A DNA stretch of 6,501 bases from an uncultured Anaerosporobacter sp. Lineage in GTDB: Bacteria; Bacillota; Clostridia; Lachnospirales; Lachnospiraceae. The DNA is taken from positions 1-6,501 of the forward strand of contig CALZJY010000120.1 in NCBI GenBank assembly GCA_945787925.1, written 5' to 3'. This document shows, in pieces, positions 6,289-6,501 of the stretch (its first letter is position 1; every line of letters starts with the position of its first letter). The position numbers and the translations under genes were made by a program. Below the pieces are notes generated by a model, which was not told where the DNA came from, did no database searches, and saw only the letters and a program-made list of their open reading frames with translations.

Positions 6289-6387
6289 TGCAAAAAAAAC
6301 AAAAGAAAGAAATTGTCAAAAGTGTGAAAAAATAAGGGGAAAATGAAAATTGGAATAAAATTCATGTAAAAAAGTTGAAATTTAGTA
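6289..6387. other. A-rich spacer with no gene
   Basis: The + strand here is strongly purine- and A-rich (runs of A, AAGGGG at 6334-6339). An eight-codon reading frame, ATG 6343 to TAA 6367-6369, lies behind the GGGG but is too short to support as a gene. TTGTCA at 6313-6318 resembles a -35 box without a matching -10. Nothing else is recognised. The A-rich DNA just upstream of the tRNA promoter could act as an UP element. Confidence 0.5.
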
Positions 6388-6416
6388 TTGATTTTTTCTT
6401 TTTTGTTTAGTATACT
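6388..6416 (+). promoter_or_regulatory. Sigma-A promoter of the tRNA-Gly gene
   Basis: TTGATT (6388-6393) and TATACT (6411-6416) are separated by 17 bp of T-rich DNA. Transcription would start near 6423, about 28 bases before the mature tRNA 5' end, leaving a short leader for RNase P to remove. The -10 is embedded in the perfect 12-bp palindrome TTAGTATACTAA (6407-6418). Confidence 0.8.
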
Positions 6417-6450
6417 AATTTTCGTCGTCACGAACTGACAACAATGAAAT

Positions 6451-6501
6451 GCGCGAGTGGCTCAGTGGTGGAGTATCGCCTTGCCAAGGCGAGGGTCGCG
6501 G
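6451..6501 (+). tRNA. tRNA-Gly (anticodon GCC), 3' end cut by the window
   Basis: The acceptor 5' strand GCGCGAG (6451-6457), TG, D-stem GCTC/GAGT (6460-6463 with 6471-6474), anticodon stem TCGCC/GGCGA (6476-6480 with 6488-6492), loop TTGCCAA with anticodon GCC at 6483-6485, variable loop GGGTC and the first T-stem bases GCGG are all in order. It decodes GGC and GGT. About 51 of roughly 72-75 bases are present; the T loop, acceptor 3' strand and any encoded CCA are outside. Further tRNA genes may follow, since clostridial tRNA genes are often clustered. Confidence 0.96.

Noticed and set aside
6343..6369. Eight-codon frame behind GGGG, possible leader peptide before the tRNA gene
   Set aside because: It is very short, in A-rich DNA, with no promoter and no downstream gene it could attenuate except a tRNA with its own promoter.

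Overview
The window looks like an ordinary chromosomal stretch from a low-GC Gram-positive anaerobe, most likely a Clostridia member of the Lachnospiraceae type. The reasons are A+T-rich intergenic DNA, strong GGAGG-type ribosome binding sites, Rho-independent terminators, the single-chain clostridial form of FGAM synthase (PurL fused to its glutaminase), an AraC regulator with an N-terminal cupin, and a Thr/Pro/Ala-rich C-terminal tail on the first protein. The family-level placement is inference; no database was consulted.

Layout, all on the + strand: (1) 1-254, the C-terminal end of an unrecognised protein with a repetitive T/P/A/E/K tail, closed by a strong terminator at 267-304. (2) 305-506, an intergenic region with one copy of a short GCATAGGAAATT-type repeat, an A+T-rich hairpin and an extended -10 promoter for the next gene. 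(3) 507-4262, a complete 1251-residue phosphoribosylformylglycinamidine synthase with both the synthase and glutaminase active sites intact, followed by a terminator at 4274-4315. (4) 4369-5229, a complete cupin/AraC transcription regulator starting at TTG, followed by a terminator at 5232-5277. (5) 5306-5349, four head-to-tail copies of an 11-bp A+T-rich unit that overlap the likely promoter of the next gene. (6) 5411-6226, a nitroreductase-like flavoprotein with two nitroreductase-like halves. (7) 6242-6288, a long perfect inverted repeat that shares 22 of 24 bases with the repeat near 300. (8) 6388-6416, a good sigma-A promoter, followed by the 5' two-thirds of a tRNA-Gly(GCC) gene cut by the window edge.

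The genes do not form an obvious operon. Terminators follow the first protein, purL and the araC-type gene, purL and the nitroreductase-like gene have their own candidate promoters, and the protein functions (purine synthesis, sugar/effector-type regulation, flavin redox) are unrelated. The AraC protein might control the adjacent nitroreductase-like gene or a distant target, but the sequence does not settle this. I found no clear new system. The items most worth a second look are the 11-bp phased repeats upstream of the nitroreductase-like gene and the shared palindromic intergenic repeat.
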